Assembly (NCBI RefSeq): GCF_014323665.1
Contig: NZ_JABVEB010000001.1
Coordinates: 186,001-250,000 of the forward strand
Length of the DNA stretch: 64,000 nt
DNA from: Actinomadura sp. HBU206391
GTDB taxonomy: Bacteria > Actinomycetota > Actinomycetes > Streptosporangiales > Streptosporangiaceae
Direction: 5' to 3'
The notes under the pieces were generated by a model. That model was not told the DNA's origin. It did not search any database and saw nothing but the letters and a program-made list of their open reading frames with translations. This document shows positions 44,824 through 53,639 of the stretch, piece after piece. Every line of letters begins with the position of its first letter. The first letter of the stretch is position 1. Both the position numbers and the translations under genes were made by a program.

Positions 44824-45669
44824 ATGTCGGGCATCGTCAACACCGCGCAGGCCGAGGCGTGGAACGGGTACGAGGGCGAGCACTGGGCCGCCCATGACGA
44901 CCGCTATGACGCCGTGAACAGCGGATTCAACGAACTTGTGCTCGACGCGGCCGAGATCGGCGAGCGGCACCGGGTGCTCGACGTCGGCTGCGGCAACGGC
45001 CAGCTGACCCGGCTGGCCGCCCGCCGGGCGCGCATCGGGTGGGCCTACGGGGTCGACCTGTCCGCTCCCATGCTCGCCACGGCACGCGCCCGCGCGGATG
45101 AGGAGAACGTCTCCAACGTGACCTTCGAACGCGGCGACGCCCAGGTCCACGCGTTCCCGGAGGCCGGCTTCGACGTGGCCGTCAGCCGATTCGGGATCAT
45201 GTTCTTCGCCGATCCGGTCGCCGCGTTCGGCAACATCGGCGGCGCTCTGCGACCCGGTGGACGGCTCGCCTTCGTCTGCATGAAGGACGTCGAAGGCACC
45301 GACCTCGGTGCCGTCTTCGGCGCGATGGTCCCGTACCTGCCCACGCCCACGGGACCGGCCGGGACCGGCCCGACGTCGTTCGCCGACCCCGCGCGCATCC
45401 AGGACGTGCTGACCGCCGCGGGCTTCCAGGACGTCGCCTGTACGCACGTGGAGGCGGACCAGATCTGGGGGCGGGACGTCGCGGACGCGGCCGAGTTCAT
45501 CAGCGCCTGGGGACCGATCCGGTTTCACATGGAACAGGCCGGTCCGGATGCCGCGGCCAAGGCGCGGGACGCGCTCACCCCCGCACTGCGGCCGTTCGAG
45601 ACGCCCGACGGGGTCTGGCTGCGTGGCACGGCATGGCTGGTCACCGCCGTCCGCCCCGGGCCGGCCTGA
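44824..45669 (+). CDS. class I SAM-dependent methyltransferase
   Basis: 281 aa from ATG 44824 (GGAGGG upstream; ATG 44779 would read through the operators). Motif I VLDVGCGNGQLTRLAARR, then VDLSAPMLATARARA, and FDVAVSRFGIMFFADPVAAFGNIGGALRPGGRLAFVC, typical of the UbiE-like/type 11 group. Substrate unknown. First of three tightly coupled genes ending in a TetR regulator. Confidence 0.88.
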   Translation: MSGIVNTAQAEAWNGYEGEHWAAHDDRYDAVNSGFNELVLDAAEIGERHRVLDVGCGNGQLTRLAARRARIGWAYGVDLSAPMLATARARADEENVSNVTFERGDAQVHAFPEAGFDVAVSRFGIMFFADPVAAFGNIGGALRPGGRLAFVCMKDVEGTDLGAVFGAMVPYLPTPTGPAGTGPTSFADPARIQDVLTAAGFQDVACTHVEADQIWGRDVADAAEFISAWGPIRFHMEQAGPDAAAKARDALTPALRPFETPDGVWLRGTAWLVTAVRPGPA

Positions 45670-46679
45670 TGGACCGGATCGTCGTGCTCGGCGGGTACGG
45701 GGCAGTGGGACGCGAGGCGGCCACCGCTCTGGCGGAGTGGTTCCCCGGGGCGGTGGTGGTCGCGGGGCGTGATCTCGCGAAGGCGCGAACCGTCCCCGGG
45801 GCCGTACCGCTCCAGGTCGACCTGCGCGACGACGCCGACCTCGAACGGGCCGTGGACGGCGCCGACACCGTGCTCATGTGCGTCGAGCAGGACAACGTGC
45901 GGGTCGCCGAGGCCTGCCTCGAGCGTGGCGTTCACTACCTCGACCTGTCGGCGTCGCATGAACTGCTCGCCGCCATCGAGCAGCTCAACGGACTCGCCGT
46001 GCAGCGCTCCGCCACGGCCGTGCTCAGCGTGGGCCTGGCGCCCGGTGTCACGAACCTGCTGGCCCGCCACTGCGCCGAGCAGGCCGGCGGCACCGAGGTA
46101 CGGATAGGCGTGCTGCTCGGCGCCGGGGAACGGTACGGGCCGGCGTCGATCGAGTGGACGCTCGACGGGTTCGCCGCCATCGGCCCGTCATCGCGGATGC
46201 GCTTCCCGCCGCCGTACGGGACGCGTACGGTCCATCGTTTTCCGTTCTCGGACCAGTACACCCTGGCCGGAGCGTACGGCATCGATCGCGCCACGACCGG
46301 GCTGTGCCTGGACTCGCGGGCGCTGACGGCTCTACTGGCCGCGGCACGCCGCACCGGCGCCACGCGGCTGCTGCGCAGGCCACGCGTACGCGCCGCCGCC
46401 TTGGCGGCGCTCATGAGGGTGCACGTCGGCAGCGAGGGGTTCGCCGTGACCGCCACCGCGGGCACGTTCACGGCGTCGTTCAGCGGTCACCGGCAGCGCC
46501 GGGCGACCGGCCTCACCGCGGCGCTGCTCATCCGGCGGCTGGACGCGCTGCCGGCGGGCGTCCGGCACATCGACCAGGTCGTCGAGCCGGTCGAGTTCCT
46601 CAGCGAGCTCTCAAAGCACGGCTTCGACCTCGACCTCGGCACGGCTGACGACGAGCCCGCTCACTACGATGCGGAGTGA
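45669..46679 (+). CDS. saccharopine dehydrogenase NADP-binding family protein
   Basis: 336 aa. Rossmann motif VVLGGYGAVGREAATALAEWFPGA; ADTVLMCVEQDNVRVAEACLERGVHYLDLSAS matches the trans-acting enoyl reductase/saccharopine-dehydrogenase-like group, which usually is not lysine-biosynthetic. Its start overlaps the methyltransferase stop (TGATG) and its stop overlaps the TetR start in the same way, so all three are one translational unit. Confidence 0.85.
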   Translation: MDRIVVLGGYGAVGREAATALAEWFPGAVVVAGRDLAKARTVPGAVPLQVDLRDDADLERAVDGADTVLMCVEQDNVRVAEACLERGVHYLDLSASHELLAAIEQLNGLAVQRSATAVLSVGLAPGVTNLLARHCAEQAGGTEVRIGVLLGAGERYGPASIEWTLDGFAAIGPSSRMRFPPPYGTRTVHRFPFSDQYTLAGAYGIDRATTGLCLDSRALTALLAAARRTGATRLLRRPRVRAAALAALMRVHVGSEGFAVTATAGTFTASFSGHRQRRATGLTAALLIRRLDALPAGVRHIDQVVEPVEFLSELSKHGFDLDLGTADDEPAHYDAE

Positions 46680-47305
46680 TGTCACCGAGAAAAGCGGCGA
46701 TCCTGCGCGACGGCGGCGGTGATCGGAGCCTGCGCGAGCATCTGATCGCCACCGCCGAACGGATGATCTCCGAGCAGGGAACGGTCGGGCTCACCGTGCG
46801 CGGGATCGCCCGCGCGGCGGGAGTCGCCGACGGCGTGCTCTACAACCATCTCGCCGACAAGGAAGAGCTGCTGGCGCACGCGCTGCGCGCGCATGTCCGC
46901 ACCATCGAGCGCGGCCTGGGCGAGCTCCCCGAGCCGGGCGCCGGCACCGTCGAGGCCAACCTGCGCGCTCACATCGCGTACGGTCTGGCGCTGCACCAGG
47001 CGATCCTGCCGGCTCTCGCGGGGCTGATCGCCCAGCCCAAGGTGCTCGCCAGGTTCACCGAACTGGCCGAGGGCGGCACGGACTGGCGCGATCGGCTGAT
47101 CGGCTACCTACGGGCGGAACGCGACCTGGGCCGGGTCGCCTCCGACGCCCAGGTGGACGCCGCCGCGGCGATGATCGTCGGCGTCTGCCATGAGACGGTG
47201 CTGTCGATGTTGTTCCACGGCGCCGCGGCGCCGGCGTTGCCGCCCGTGCCGCCGCCGGCGATCGACGACCTGGTCAAGGCCGTACTCCACGGCATCGGCC
47301 GCTGA
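46679..47305 (+). CDS. TetR family transcriptional regulator
   Basis: 208 aa. HTH: LREHLIATAERMISEQGTVGLTVRGIARAAGVADGVLYNHLADKEELLAHAL. ATG 46679 overlaps the preceding stop; a GTG one codon earlier is possible. Encoded last in the operon whose promoter carries two TGAAC-N4-GTTCA sites, so autoregulation of the whole operon is likely. Confidence 0.9.
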   Translation: MSPRKAAILRDGGGDRSLREHLIATAERMISEQGTVGLTVRGIARAAGVADGVLYNHLADKEELLAHALRAHVRTIERGLGELPEPGAGTVEANLRAHIAYGLALHQAILPALAGLIAQPKVLARFTELAEGGTDWRDRLIGYLRAERDLGRVASDAQVDAAAAMIVGVCHETVLSMLFHGAAAPALPPVPPPAIDDLVKAVLHGIGR

Positions 47306-47405
47306 ACGCCGTACCTGTCCGAAACCGGGCCGGTCCGGAACGTCGGCCGCGCACGCTACTTTCGCACCGCGGACGACGCTTGCCGGGCGATCCGAGCGGT
47401 GGTCG

Positions 47406-47732
47406 TCAGGACTCGCCGGTCATGACGGCGTGCATCCGCAGGTGCGGTACGGCCTCGGCCGGCCGGTTGCGCCGTTGCAGGGTGCGGCCGAGCAGCAGGT
47501 GCGCGTACGCCTCGGCCGGGTCCTGTTCCAGCACCCGGCGCAGTTCGGCCTCGGCTCGGCCCAGTTGGGCCGAGTGGTAGTACGAACGGGCGAGGAGCAG
47601 CCGTACGGAGAGGTTGCGGGGGTACTCGGCGACCACTCCGGCCAGGATCCGGGCGGCCGTGACGTAGTCGGCCATCTCGAAGTACAGCTCTGCGCGCCGG
47701 TAGTCCTCGGCCGGCGCGATGGTCGTCTCCAT
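47406..47732 (-). CDS. tetratricopeptide repeat protein
   Basis: 108 aa, about two and a half TPR units: AELYFEMADYVTAARILAGVVAEYPRNLSVRLLLARSYYHSAQLGRAEAELRRVLEQDPAEAYAHLLLGRTLQRRNRPAEAVPHL. Small scaffolding-type protein; partner unknown. ATG 47732 with GGAGTGA upstream. Divergent from the DUF6183 gene. Confidence 0.82.
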   Translation of the reverse strand: METTIAPAEDYRRAELYFEMADYVTAARILAGVVAEYPRNLSVRLLLARSYYHSAQLGRAEAELRRVLEQDPAEAYAHLLLGRTLQRRNRPAEAVPHLRMHAVMTGES

Positions 47733-47814
47733 GCGTCACTCCTTGGGGTCGTCACCGGCGAACAAGATTGACCGGTCGCCTATTTCCGCCTCCACCAGCT
47801 GAAAGGATCGGCCG

Positions 47815-49017
47815 GTGGCTGCTTTGCGAAGGTTGTCCCCGACCGAGAAGACCGTTCAGCGGGTCCTCGCCTCGTTCCGCAATCGGGCGACACGCCCGGG
47901 CACCCCCCGGCCGGTGCTGAAGTGGTTGAGCTCCGGCCGTTGCGATCTGGTGGAGGAGCTTCTACTCGGCCTGGTGACGACGCGGCGGCCGACGTACGAA
48001 ATGGTCAAGGTGTTCCGCGAGGTCCTGCAGCGGCTCGCGCGCATGCGCGGCGCGGACTCGGTCGCCGCCGTGCTCAGGGTCGCGGACCTGGCCCGCGCCA
48101 CCGCCGCCGACCGGGCGGCCGACCACGGGCCGAACTCGCCCGGGCCATGGTTGCGCAACGGCGACCGTGATGTCGCCGCCTGGCTGTGCGACGGTCAGAA
48201 GCTCGACCGCCTGACGCCGCTGTTCGCCACCGCGGCACCGGACGACGAACTGGCCGCCTGCCTGCTGCACGAGGCGGTGTTGCGGCACGGCGACCTCGGC
48301 TCGAACGCGGAGGCGGTCGGCTTCGCAGCCCGGCTGCGCGGGGCGGGCCACCCGCTGGGCCACCTGCCGTTGCGGTTGCTGGAGACGGAGCGGTGGTACG
48401 CGCCCGAACGTCGGCTCGAGCCCCAGTACGTACACGACGGGTACTCGGCGCCGTACGAGTCACGACCGCGCCCGTCCCGTGCCGCGGACGGGCCACCCGA
48501 CCTCGAGGTGCTCGCGGTCGAGGTCGAGTGGCCGGCCGCGCGTCGGGCTCAGCAGGCCTTCCCCGACTACCGGATCGGAACGGACGGCGAAGCCGAATCG
48601 CGTCGCTACCTGCTCGACCGCCCGCTCGCCCCGGAGGCGTTCGGCGCCTCGACACTCGTGCGTCTGCCGGCCGACTGCCTCAGTGGCGCCGGGCCCGAGC
48701 AGGTGCGCGCCTGGCGGGCGGGCACCGAGGACGTCTGGGCGCTGCTTTACGTGGAGTCGCTCACGGGCGGTCCCTACCACCACGGTCGCGGAGCCGCCTA
48801 CAGCCGTGCGGCCGCATGGGAGGCGCTCGCCGCCCTCTGTGACGCGACCGGTGAGTTCGCGGACATCGAGGAAGCCGCCACCGGATGCACCTGGCTGCTG
48901 TTCGCCGCGGACTCCGGGTGGTTCATGCAGGTGGACGAGAGCCTGGACATCGGCATCGCCGCGCTGTGGCCCGACCACCGAAACGTTGTCCTCCTGGCCG
49001 CCACCGACTCGGACTAG
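47815..49017 (+). CDS. DUF6183-like family protein
   Basis: 400 aa. N-terminal half helical (SSGRCDLVEELLLGLVTTRRPTYEMVKVFREVL). The C-terminal half contains AWRAGTEDVWALLYVESLTGGPYHHGRGAAYSRAAAWEALAAL and TGCTWLLFAADSGWFMQV...DIGIAALWPDHRNVVLLAATDSD, which I recognise as the DUF6183 pattern of actinobacteria. No enzymatic motif is evident. The start at 47815 is a GTG (reads M-A-A-L). Function unknown. Confidence 0.65.
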   Translation: MAALRRLSPTEKTVQRVLASFRNRATRPGTPRPVLKWLSSGRCDLVEELLLGLVTTRRPTYEMVKVFREVLQRLARMRGADSVAAVLRVADLARATAADRAADHGPNSPGPWLRNGDRDVAAWLCDGQKLDRLTPLFATAAPDDELAACLLHEAVLRHGDLGSNAEAVGFAARLRGAGHPLGHLPLRLLETERWYAPERRLEPQYVHDGYSAPYESRPRPSRAADGPPDLEVLAVEVEWPAARRAQQAFPDYRIGTDGEAESRRYLLDRPLAPEAFGASTLVRLPADCLSGAGPEQVRAWRAGTEDVWALLYVESLTGGPYHHGRGAAYSRAAAWEALAALCDATGEFADIEEAATGCTWLLFAADSGWFMQVDESLDIGIAALWPDHRNVVLLAATDSD

Positions 49018-49139
49018 CCTGATCTTCCTCAAAAGACACCTTCCAGCCAGATCGGCGGTTGAGGTCGCGCGAGGTTCCTCGACTCGATTGGGCCCACAGG
49101 GCCCTCTGCATCGCTCATTGAACCTGCCACGATCTTTTT

Positions 49140-50297
49140 ATGATCTTCAGACGAGAAATCGGTTACGCAAGCCGTGAACACGGTGACCGAGGCGCCGGCG
49201 CGGTCGAGTATCTCGGCGTGATCGTGCTCGTCGTCTCGGTCGCCGGCGCACTGGGGACCTCCGGCCTGCCTGGCATGATCTCGGGCGAGGCCACCCAGGC
49301 CATATGTCGGGTCATGCAGGAATCATGCGACCGGCAAGTATATGGATTCGTGGAGGAATCGGGTCCGCATGCCGCTGAGCGGCACGTGGCCCAATGGCAG
49401 CTGGAAATGCCGACCGGACGAGTAGCCCCGCAAACAGCGGGCGGATCAGCACGTCCGCAAATGCCGATCTATGTCTATGACAAATTCACTGGCATGCCCA
49501 AGGAAAGCAACCTCAGGCGAACAAATGGCAATGCGCCGACCGAAGATCCTGATGTAAATAAGGCCTTTGAGCTGACAACGAAGGTTGGGGATTATTTCTG
49601 GGATCGGTTCAAGCGCCGCTCTTACGACAATAAGGGGGGGCGAATCAACATCCAGCTGGAGGATAGAGAATCAAGCCCGCGCTTGCTAGGAGTTGCGAAT
49701 TCCATCGTGATCCACCCGGACTTCCTGGCCCTGGATGTGATCGGCCATGAATTCGCCCATGGCCTGGGTGGAGATTTCCCCCCCTCTGTTCGTATGCCTT
49801 GGGGTGAGTCAGGCGCCATAGATGAGTCCATCGCGGACATCTTCGCCAGCAATATTGACGATAACTGGGAGATTGGTGAGGATATGAGTGTGGGCGCGCG
49901 GCGCGATATGTCGAATCCGGGGCGCTTTGGGCACCCAGCGCATGTCTACAATTACGTATACCTGAAATCAGAAGGTGGGGATGACGGGGCTCACATCAAC
50001 AGCGGTATTCTCAATTATGCCTATTATCAGATGGTGGAAGGTGAAGGTATTGGTATCGGCCGTAAAGTCGCAGAACAAATCATCTACCGAGCGCTGACCA
50101 AGTACATGACTAAAGTAGACACCTTCGAAGGTTTCCGCACGGCCAATCTCAAGGCCACACGAGAACTCTATAGAAATAACGACAAAATCTATAAAAAGGT
50201 CAATGCCGCGTTCGCCAAGGTCGGTCTCAACGGAAGCTGGAAATCCCCAACTCACCCGGGTAGACCCAACGACAGGGCACCCGGCACGGTGTCGTGA
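49140..50297 (+). CDS. prepilin-like leader fused to thermolysin-like (M4) metallopeptidase; candidate effector/toxin
   Basis: 385 aa. Residues 16-40 (DRGAGAVEYLGVIVLVVSVAGAL) look like an Flp-type/TadE class III leader with one membrane helix, followed by EATQAICRVMQESCD, a Cys-containing segment I associate with N-terminal modules of actinobacterial secreted toxins. After a linker, residues about 108-365 form an M4 catalytic region: HEFAH (203-207, zinc and catalytic Glu), DESIAD (228-233, third zinc ligand) and HINSG (285-289, catalytic His). No FTP/PepSY propeptide is present. The N-terminal about 200 bp are GC-rich like the neighbours, the peptidase part is clearly AT-richer, suggesting a transferred tip on a resident leader. 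No obvious immunity gene follows; a broken acyltransferase lies next to it. Confidence 0.75.
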   Translation: MIFRREIGYASREHGDRGAGAVEYLGVIVLVVSVAGALGTSGLPGMISGEATQAICRVMQESCDRQVYGFVEESGPHAAERHVAQWQLEMPTGRVAPQTAGGSARPQMPIYVYDKFTGMPKESNLRRTNGNAPTEDPDVNKAFELTTKVGDYFWDRFKRRSYDNKGGRINIQLEDRESSPRLLGVANSIVIHPDFLALDVIGHEFAHGLGGDFPPSVRMPWGESGAIDESIADIFASNIDDNWEIGEDMSVGARRDMSNPGRFGHPAHVYNYVYLKSEGGDDGAHINSGILNYAYYQMVEGEGIGIGRKVAEQIIYRALTKYMTKVDTFEGFRTANLKATRELYRNNDKIYKKVNAAFAKVGLNGSWKSPTHPGRPNDRAPGTVS

Positions 50298-50420
50298 TTC
50301 ACGGACGTACGGCATCGGAGCCGAGACGGCGGGCAACGCGCCGGCCGAGACGCCGCATCGGCAATGATGCTCAGTACCGCTGAACGCTTGCCGATCTGGC
50401 CGCGCTCCGCGCGATGAATG

Positions 50421-51170
50421 GACGGTTCCGGTGAACATCACCGTGAGGATTCCCAGTCCCTCCCACGGTATGACCCTCCCGTTCACGGTGACCAACGTGA
50501 TCGCGAGGACGCCGCCGAGAATTGCGCCGGCGGCTCGTAGCGGCGCCCTGTCGGATGACGCGGCGAAGATCGACACCACCAGCAGAACGACGGTGAACAC
50601 GACGATCGGTCCGATGCCCGCAGTCCGCGACAGCAGCGTGGTGGGAAGTGCGATGCCGACGAAGATCGCTTCGACGGCCAGAACCGCCGCGATGGAGGTC
50701 AACGGGTCGCGCTGTTCCAGGTCGCCCCGCAGTCCTTCGATTCCCAGGCCTAAGGGCAGCACAAGAGGGACGCACGCAAACAGCAGGACCGGGTAGATGC
50801 GGAAGAACCGCCCGATCCAGAAGTCTCATACTCGGCCGTGCCGTTCCAGGGAAGCGGGGGCGATATAGCCGCTGATGAGGAAGAACACCAAGACGCCGTA
50901 AGTGCCCGGATTGAGCAATGTGAGCCCTACCTGAGAGCGTAGGTGGGGCGTGTAGTAGTACGTCACATGGTGCAGGGCCACGGTCAGCGCCGCTATGCCC
51001 CGCAGCACATCGGGCCAGGCCAGACGAGGTACGACGGGCGCGACCATCGGAGGATCGGTCACGCTCTGTTCAAGTGTCCTATAAGACGCTAAGCGCACGT
51101 TCTCCTTGCTTTTCGCCACGTGTTCACTTATAGCGCTCATAACCATGGCGACGACGAGCGCGATGCGCAT
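50421..51170 (-). pseudogene. acyltransferase 3 family membrane protein, truncated with internal stop
   Basis: Acyltransferase-3 N-terminus RLAWPDVLRGIAALTVALHHVTYYY...GVLVFFLISGYIAPASLERHGRV stops at TGA (50826-50828), then continues in the same frame as DFWIGRFFRIYPVLLFACVPLVLP and several membrane helices. One nonsense change (probably CGA to TGA) therefore interrupts it. Similarity ends near 50421 (ILTVMFTGTV); the frame beyond that is antisense to the peptidase gene, so the C-terminal third is missing. The start could also be 51047. The 50298-50420 stretch shows nothing. Confidence 0.8.
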
Positions 51171-51185
51171 AGTAGGAATTCCGAA

Positions 51186-51833
51186 TCAAGGCCGCCAGCG
51201 CCGGCTCAGCTCGCCCGCCTGTGGCGCAGGACCGGGCAGAGGCGGGTCGCCGTCGCTCGCCAGGCCGTCGAGCAAGAGCGCCAGGTAGCGCCGGCGCAGT
51301 TCCCTGGTGCGGCCGGCGTCAGGGACGCGGACCGCCGCGCACCCCTCGAGGATGAGTCCGATGTCCTGGACCACCGCGTCGGGTCGGAGCCGGCCGTCGG
51401 CGTGGGCCCGATCGATCAGCGCCGCGGTGAGCGTGCCGGAGCGCTGCGCGTCCTGTCGCATCTCGTCGGTCGGTGTGAACGTACCGGCCAGGTGGACGGT
51501 CAGTGAGTGCACATCGGCCTCGACGACGCGTTGCAGGAAGCGGGACAGCGCGGTCCAGCCGTCGGGTTCGGCGGCGGCCGCCTCGGCCTCGGCGATGAAG
51601 CGACGCAACCCGTCGTGGCACAGCCGACGCAGCAGATCCTCCTTACCGGCGTACCGGCGGTAGAGGGCGCTGATGCCGACTCCGGCACGATCGGCGACGG
51701 CGGCGATCGGTGCCTTCGGATCCTCGAGGAACACGTCGCGGGCGGCTTCCAGGATCACCGCGTCGTTGCGTGCGGCCTGTCTGCGGCGGCCGGACATGCC
51801 GGTCGCGGAGGTGCTGTCGGTCTGCTTCGGCAT
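51186..51833 (-). CDS. TetR family transcriptional regulator
   Basis: 215 aa. HTH: NDAVILEAARDVFLEDPKAPIAAVADRAGVGISALYRRYAGKEDLLRRL, followed by a helical ligand domain. Divergent from the DinB-like gene, with GGAACG-type palindromes between, so likely represses that gene and itself. Confidence 0.9.
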   Translation of the reverse strand: MPKQTDSTSATGMSGRRRQAARNDAVILEAARDVFLEDPKAPIAAVADRAGVGISALYRRYAGKEDLLRRLCHDGLRRFIAEAEAAAAEPDGWTALSRFLQRVVEADVHSLTVHLAGTFTPTDEMRQDAQRSGTLTAALIDRAHADGRLRPDAVVQDIGLILEGCAAVRVPDAGRTRELRRRYLALLLDGLASDGDPPLPGPAPQAGELSRRWRP

Positions 51834-51851
51834 GCTGCCGATGATAACGCT

Positions 51852-51906
51852 GGAACGGATCGTTCCGCTCTGCTAGAGTTCAAACAGAACGAAGCATTCC
51901 GTTCTG
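51852..51906. promoter_or_regulatory. TetR-type operator cluster
   Basis: GGAACG-GAT-CGTTCC (51852-51866) is a perfect 15-bp palindrome. A related site GAACGAAGCATTC (51888-51899 region) overlaps CAGAACG...CGTTCTG (51885-51891 with 51900-51906). All lie between the divergent tetR and DinB-like genes. Confidence 0.65.
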
Positions 51907-51945
51907 ATGTGCGCAGGAAGAGGGCCCGCGCGGAGGGGATGGACG

Positions 51946-52716
51946 ATGAACGAGAACACGGTCACCGACTGGAGAGCGCTGCTGGACGGCGACCACCGCG
52001 CACTGCGCGGAGCCGTCATCGGCGTCGCACCGGCAGAGTGGAGCCGCCCCACGCCGTGCGAGGACTGGTCGGTCACCCAGGTGCTCCAGCACGCGGCCGG
52101 CGACCAGATCGGCTACGCCGCGCCGATCACGGACGGGCCGTGGCCGACCGAGGACCCGTTCGCGCCCTCAGGCCACATCGACGAAGACCCACTGGCCTAC
52201 GTCGACCGGGCTCTGGAGATCTCCGCCCGCGCCTGGACGAAGGTCGGCGACGATGCGCCCGAGGTGCCGACGCCGCTCCCACAGGGCCCGATGCCCGCGT
52301 GGCTCAGCGCCGGAGCGTGCGCCCTCGATGCGGCCGTACACGCCTGGGACATCGCCGTCGCCACCGGACAGCGATCACCGCTGTCCCCCGGGATGGCCCG
52401 TCAGCTGATGATCGTCGCCACCCGCATCGTCCCGCCGCTGCGGGGGTACGGTGCGTACGCACCGGAACTCGACGCGGGCTCCGACGCCGATGACGTCACG
52501 ATGCTGCTGTGCTTCCTCGGGCGCCGGCCCCGTGAACGCCCGATCACGGCGGATCATGACCGCGCTGCGATCACCTGTCGCGTGCCGGCGGGTCACGGAG
52601 GACACGCTGAAGCCGTTCCCCCGCGACCAGGAGGCCCCGTTGATCGTCAGTGCCGCGCTGTCGTCGGGCTGCTACCGCCACCCGGACGAGGAGTAGCGCG
52701 GAGAGGCTTCGAGTGA
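51946..52716 (+). CDS. TIGR03086-like / maleylpyruvate-isomerase-type DinB-fold protein
   Basis: 256 aa from ATG 51946 (GAGGGG upstream). The DinB four-helix-bundle features LRGAVIGVAPAEWSRPTPCEDWSVTQVLQHAAGDQIGYA and ACALDAAVHAWDIAVATGQ supply the metal-binding His residues of the mycothiol-dependent group. The family normally ends at about LLCFLGRRP; here the frame runs on for about 58 low-complexity residues, and another frame reads VTEDTLKPFPRDQ, so a late frameshift or a decayed 3' neighbour is possible. Confidence 0.75.
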   Translation: MNENTVTDWRALLDGDHRALRGAVIGVAPAEWSRPTPCEDWSVTQVLQHAAGDQIGYAAPITDGPWPTEDPFAPSGHIDEDPLAYVDRALEISARAWTKVGDDAPEVPTPLPQGPMPAWLSAGACALDAAVHAWDIAVATGQRSPLSPGMARQLMIVATRIVPPLRGYGAYAPELDAGSDADDVTMLLCFLGRRPRERPITADHDRAAITCRVPAGHGGHAEAVPPRPGGPVDRQCRAVVGLLPPPGRGVARRGFE

Positions 52717-52720
52717 TGGG

Positions 52721-53440
52721 TCAGGGCGTGAGCGCGGCCGAGACCTGGGCCAGCCGGTGCGGCGGCGGAGCGAACGGATTGGCCGGGTTGCGAAAGGAGT
52801 AGTGGCCGTCGTTGACGCGAACGCCGAGGTCCGACGTCGTCCAGTGCGCCGGGCCGCAGGCGCCCTGCCCCTCAAGAAGGAGTTCCGCGAGGCGGCCGGG
52901 GTCGGGCACAGCGGTGCGGTCGGCCAGCGCGGGGGCCAAGATCGCTGGGGCGTCGTCGGGAAGGTCGTCGTCGCCCAGCGCCGGTAGCAGGAGCAGCAGG
53001 CGAGCATGGGGATCTGCCGCGCTGCCGCCCGGCTGACCGTTGAACGCGATCGCCGTCAGCTCGGGCCACGACAGGCCGGGTCCCATGAAGTGCCCCTCGT
53101 CCGCTGCGAGGAGCTCCGCCTGCTCCCAGTCGGGATGGTGGAGGAGGTAGTCGGTGCCGGGGTCGTCCTCGAAGGTGCGGCACACGATGTGGAAGCGGTG
53201 GCCTGCGGTGAGTGCCAGGGTGAACGTCGGCCAGTCGGCGGTGTCGTTCATCTGGAGGTGGAACTCTCCACTGGCCTCGTAGTCCGGACCGAACAGAAGT
53301 TCTTCGGCCTCCTCGCTCCCAGCGCAGGAATGGAGGTGGCCGAGCCAGAACAGGTGCTCGTCGAGGAATTCGCGGTGGTGGGTGTAGGGGCCGCCGCTGT
53401 ACCCCGGAATCGCGACGGGGTGGAGATCCTCGCTGTGCAT
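52721..53440 (-). CDS. hypothetical protein
   Basis: 239 aa from ATG 53440 (MHSEDLHPVAIPGYSGGPYTHHREFLDEH); a much longer open frame upstream has no typical coding look. Acidic, aromatic-rich, mixed alpha/beta sequence with HFHIVCRT-like strands (here RFHIVCRTFEDDPGTDYLLHHPDWEQAE). No catalytic motif is recognised. Neighbouring accessory genes suggest an immunity-type or stress protein, but that is only a guess from context. No close operon partner. Confidence 0.6.
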   Translation of the reverse strand: MHSEDLHPVAIPGYSGGPYTHHREFLDEHLFWLGHLHSCAGSEEAEELLFGPDYEASGEFHLQMNDTADWPTFTLALTAGHRFHIVCRTFEDDPGTDYLLHHPDWEQAELLAADEGHFMGPGLSWPELTAIAFNGQPGGSAADPHARLLLLLPALGDDDLPDDAPAILAPALADRTAVPDPGRLAELLLEGQGACGPAHWTTSDLGVRVNDGHYSFRNPANPFAPPPHRLAQVSAALTP

Positions 53441-53605
53441 CGTCACGACCACATCCTGACGCGTGGCGCCACCCGGAATGATCGCGTCGGGAGAAATGCA
53501 CGGCGATCGGCGACCTGACAGGCAACGCGACCCAGGCCCTCGCAGGCAGGGCGGCCGTGCCGACCTCGGCGAAGTCACCTCGTCCGTCCCTGTCTCTACG
53601 TAGAA

Positions 53606-53623
53606 TTCGAACATGAGTTCGAA
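53606..53623 (+). promoter_or_regulatory. LexA (SOS) box
   Basis: TTCGAACATGAGTTCGAA contains TCGAAC-N4-GTTCGA, the actinobacterial LexA consensus, as a perfect palindrome. A -10-like TAGAAT (53601-53606) abuts it. It lies 17 nt before the preferred start of the DUF222-HNH gene. Confidence 0.88.
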
Positions 53624-53639
53624 CAAGAGGTGGTCGGCG

